A stretch of DNA of 6,360 bases from an uncultured Campylobacter sp. Its GTDB lineage: Bacteria; Campylobacterota; Campylobacteria; Campylobacterales; Campylobacteraceae. The notes beneath the pieces are model-generated. The model ran no database searches. It was not told where the DNA came from and worked only from the letters and a program-made list of their open reading frames with translations. A program made the position numbers and the translations under genes. How positions within the stretch are numbered: the stretch's first letter is position 1; each line of letters starts with the position of its first letter. Positions 5,460-6,360 of the stretch are shown here, piece after piece. The DNA lies in NCBI RefSeq assembly GCF_937996225.1, contig NZ_CALKTC010000008.1:1-6360 (forward strand), read 5' to 3'.

Positions 5460-6224
5460 ATGAAGCGCGATACTTTAAGCGCCATAAAATTCCGCGGCAT
5501 AGCCTCTAGCGTTTTATCGATCTGCTGCTACCTGATCATTTGGGCTTGTTGTGAGCTTTTGCATGATATTACGATGAGAGGATTTTTCGCCGTAGCCACC
5601 GCAATCGTCGCCGTGATTTTTACTTCGATGAGCTTTAAGCTTTCGGCAACCAAAATAATCTCGGATATCTCCGCTAGCAAAGTCTTTAACGCGTATCGCG
5701 CTATGTTTTTTGCCTACGCGATATATGCCGCCTTGCTGGGCGCGATGCTATGTTATTCGCTAAATTATACCGGTCTTGCTAGCTGGGATTACGCTCTGCA
5801 GCAAAACGGCAGCTCTTTCGAGGAGGCCTTTTATTGCACGATAGCTGCGCTTTATGTAGGCCTGGAGCATCTATCCGAGATCGGAAAATCTCAAATAATG
5901 GCTCTTTGGAGCACCGCAAATATTATGCTGGCACTCATCGTTCTTTGGAAGCGGGTCGCCACACTATACTTGCTCGGCAAGGCAAGCGGAAGCAAAATTT
6001 TCTATCTTTGCGCCGGGATAACTTTAATTTGGGAAGCGCTTTTTAAGCTTCTTGAAATACTCCACGTCGATAAGTCGTGGTATGGCAGCGCACCTGTCCG
6101 TTATGCTGCACTTACGGTAATCATTTTATCTGAAATTTTAGAACTTATCGCCTGGATTAGGATTAAAGGAATTTCAGGCGCGGAGCTTTGGAATAAAACC
6201 TTATGGACGACGCCTGCAAAATAA
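5460..6224 (+). CDS. Multi-pass inner-membrane protein of unknown function
   Basis: I do not recognise this 254-residue protein. It has six or seven hydrophobic segments: about 14-35, 41-58, 81-102, possibly 122-136 (interrupted by Glu and His), 151-173, 180-201 and 214-236. Short loops contain Lys/Arg, and there is no cleaved signal peptide. The loop between the third and fourth segments is polar, with QQNGSSFEE at 114-122. Three Cys sit in the first segment (22, 23, 30-31 region), and Glu/His residues occur in segments (EH at 136-137, repeated Glu near 192-199 and 225-228). I see no transporter, protease or sensor motif. AAAGG six bases before ATG and a perfect TATAAT support the start and independent transcription. 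It is separated from hypA by 754 bases, so a link to hydrogenase is not implied. Confidence 0.85.
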   Translation: MKRDTLSAIKFRGIASSVLSICCYLIIWACCELLHDITMRGFFAVATAIVAVIFTSMSFKLSATKIISDISASKVFNAYRAMFFAYAIYAALLGAMLCYSLNYTGLASWDYALQQNGSSFEEAFYCTIAALYVGLEHLSEIGKSQIMALWSTANIMLALIVLWKRVATLYLLGKASGSKIFYLCAGITLIWEALFKLLEILHVDKSWYGSAPVRYAALTVIILSEILELIAWIRIKGISGAELWNKTLWTTPAK

Positions 6225-6227
6225 ATC

Positions 6228-6244
6228 AAAAAACCAATCGGTTT
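6228..6244 (-). terminator. Weak terminator-like hairpin, best in minus orientation
   Basis: AAACC (6231-6235) and GGTTT (6240-6244) pair around AATC. On the minus strand the stem runs into a T-run (complement of 6228-6233), as in an intrinsic terminator. It lies just after the membrane-protein stop, but on the + strand no T-run follows. The stem is only 5 bp. Confidence 0.25.
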
Positions 6245-6354
6245 CGCTGGGCATCGGGCAGTATCCGATTAGCCTAGAGGAGACGGGCAAAAATTTTTAC
6301 TAGCAAAATTCTGCGTAAAATCACAAAATTCCGCCCTACGAAAGCATCTGAAAT

Positions 6355-6360
6355 CCCCCC
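6355..6360. repeat. Poly-C run cut off by the window edge
   Basis: At least six C in a row run to the last base, so the true length is unknown. Long poly-C/G tracts in Campylobacter are often slippage-prone switches for surface or modification genes. Here only the edge is visible. Confidence 0.4.

Noticed and set aside
1..6360. CRISPR array, tRNA, rRNA, insertion sequence or toxin-antitoxin pair
   Set aside because: I found no regularly spaced repeats, cloverleaf-like RNA, transposase-like frame with terminal repeats, or small overlapping gene pair.

Overview
This window is a hydrogenase-maturation (hyp) gene cluster read entirely on the + strand in the order hypB-hypC-hypD-hypE-hypA. It is followed by a long AT-rich spacer and an unrecognised multi-pass membrane protein gene. 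The protein sequences (HypB starting MCKDCGC, HypE ending LPRIC, HypA starting MHELSIV), the gene order, and the very frequent AAATTT/AAATTTTA words inside and between genes point to Campylobacter. The fairly GC-rich coding sequence suggests the oral, hydrogen-using species group (for example C. gracilis, C. showae, C. rectus, C. curvus) rather than C. jejuni. The species assignment is inference.

Layout: bases 1-410 are mostly non-coding, with at most the last 22 codons of an unidentified gene at the left edge and a possible promoter before hypB. hypB (411-1253) and hypC (1253-1534) overlap by one base (TAATG). hypD (1570-2667) follows after 35 bases. A 187-base gap with a perfect 10-bp AT inverted repeat precedes hypE (2855-4039), which starts with TTG. 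A 108-base gap with a terminator-like hairpin, a -10 box and a palindrome over the presumed start point precedes hypA (4148-4705). Bases 4706-5459 hold no convincing gene. A promoter at about 5420 drives a 254-residue inner-membrane protein (5460-6224). The window ends in a run of at least six C.

How the genes work together (established for the families): HypE carries on its C-terminal cysteine the group that becomes cyanide, made with HypF. HypC and HypD assemble the Fe(CN)2CO unit. HypA and HypB then deliver nickel to the large subunit of [NiFe] hydrogenase, and in some epsilonproteobacteria HypA and HypB also supply urease. HypF and the hydrogenase structural genes are not in this window.

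I see no previously undescribed system. The most notable points are a roughly 70-residue Asn/Thr/Asp/Ala-rich insert in HypA, two smaller inserts in HypE, a HypB whose nucleotide-specificity motif reads TKTA instead of NKxD, five copies of a 12-base word, and palindromes next to two promoter-like sites.
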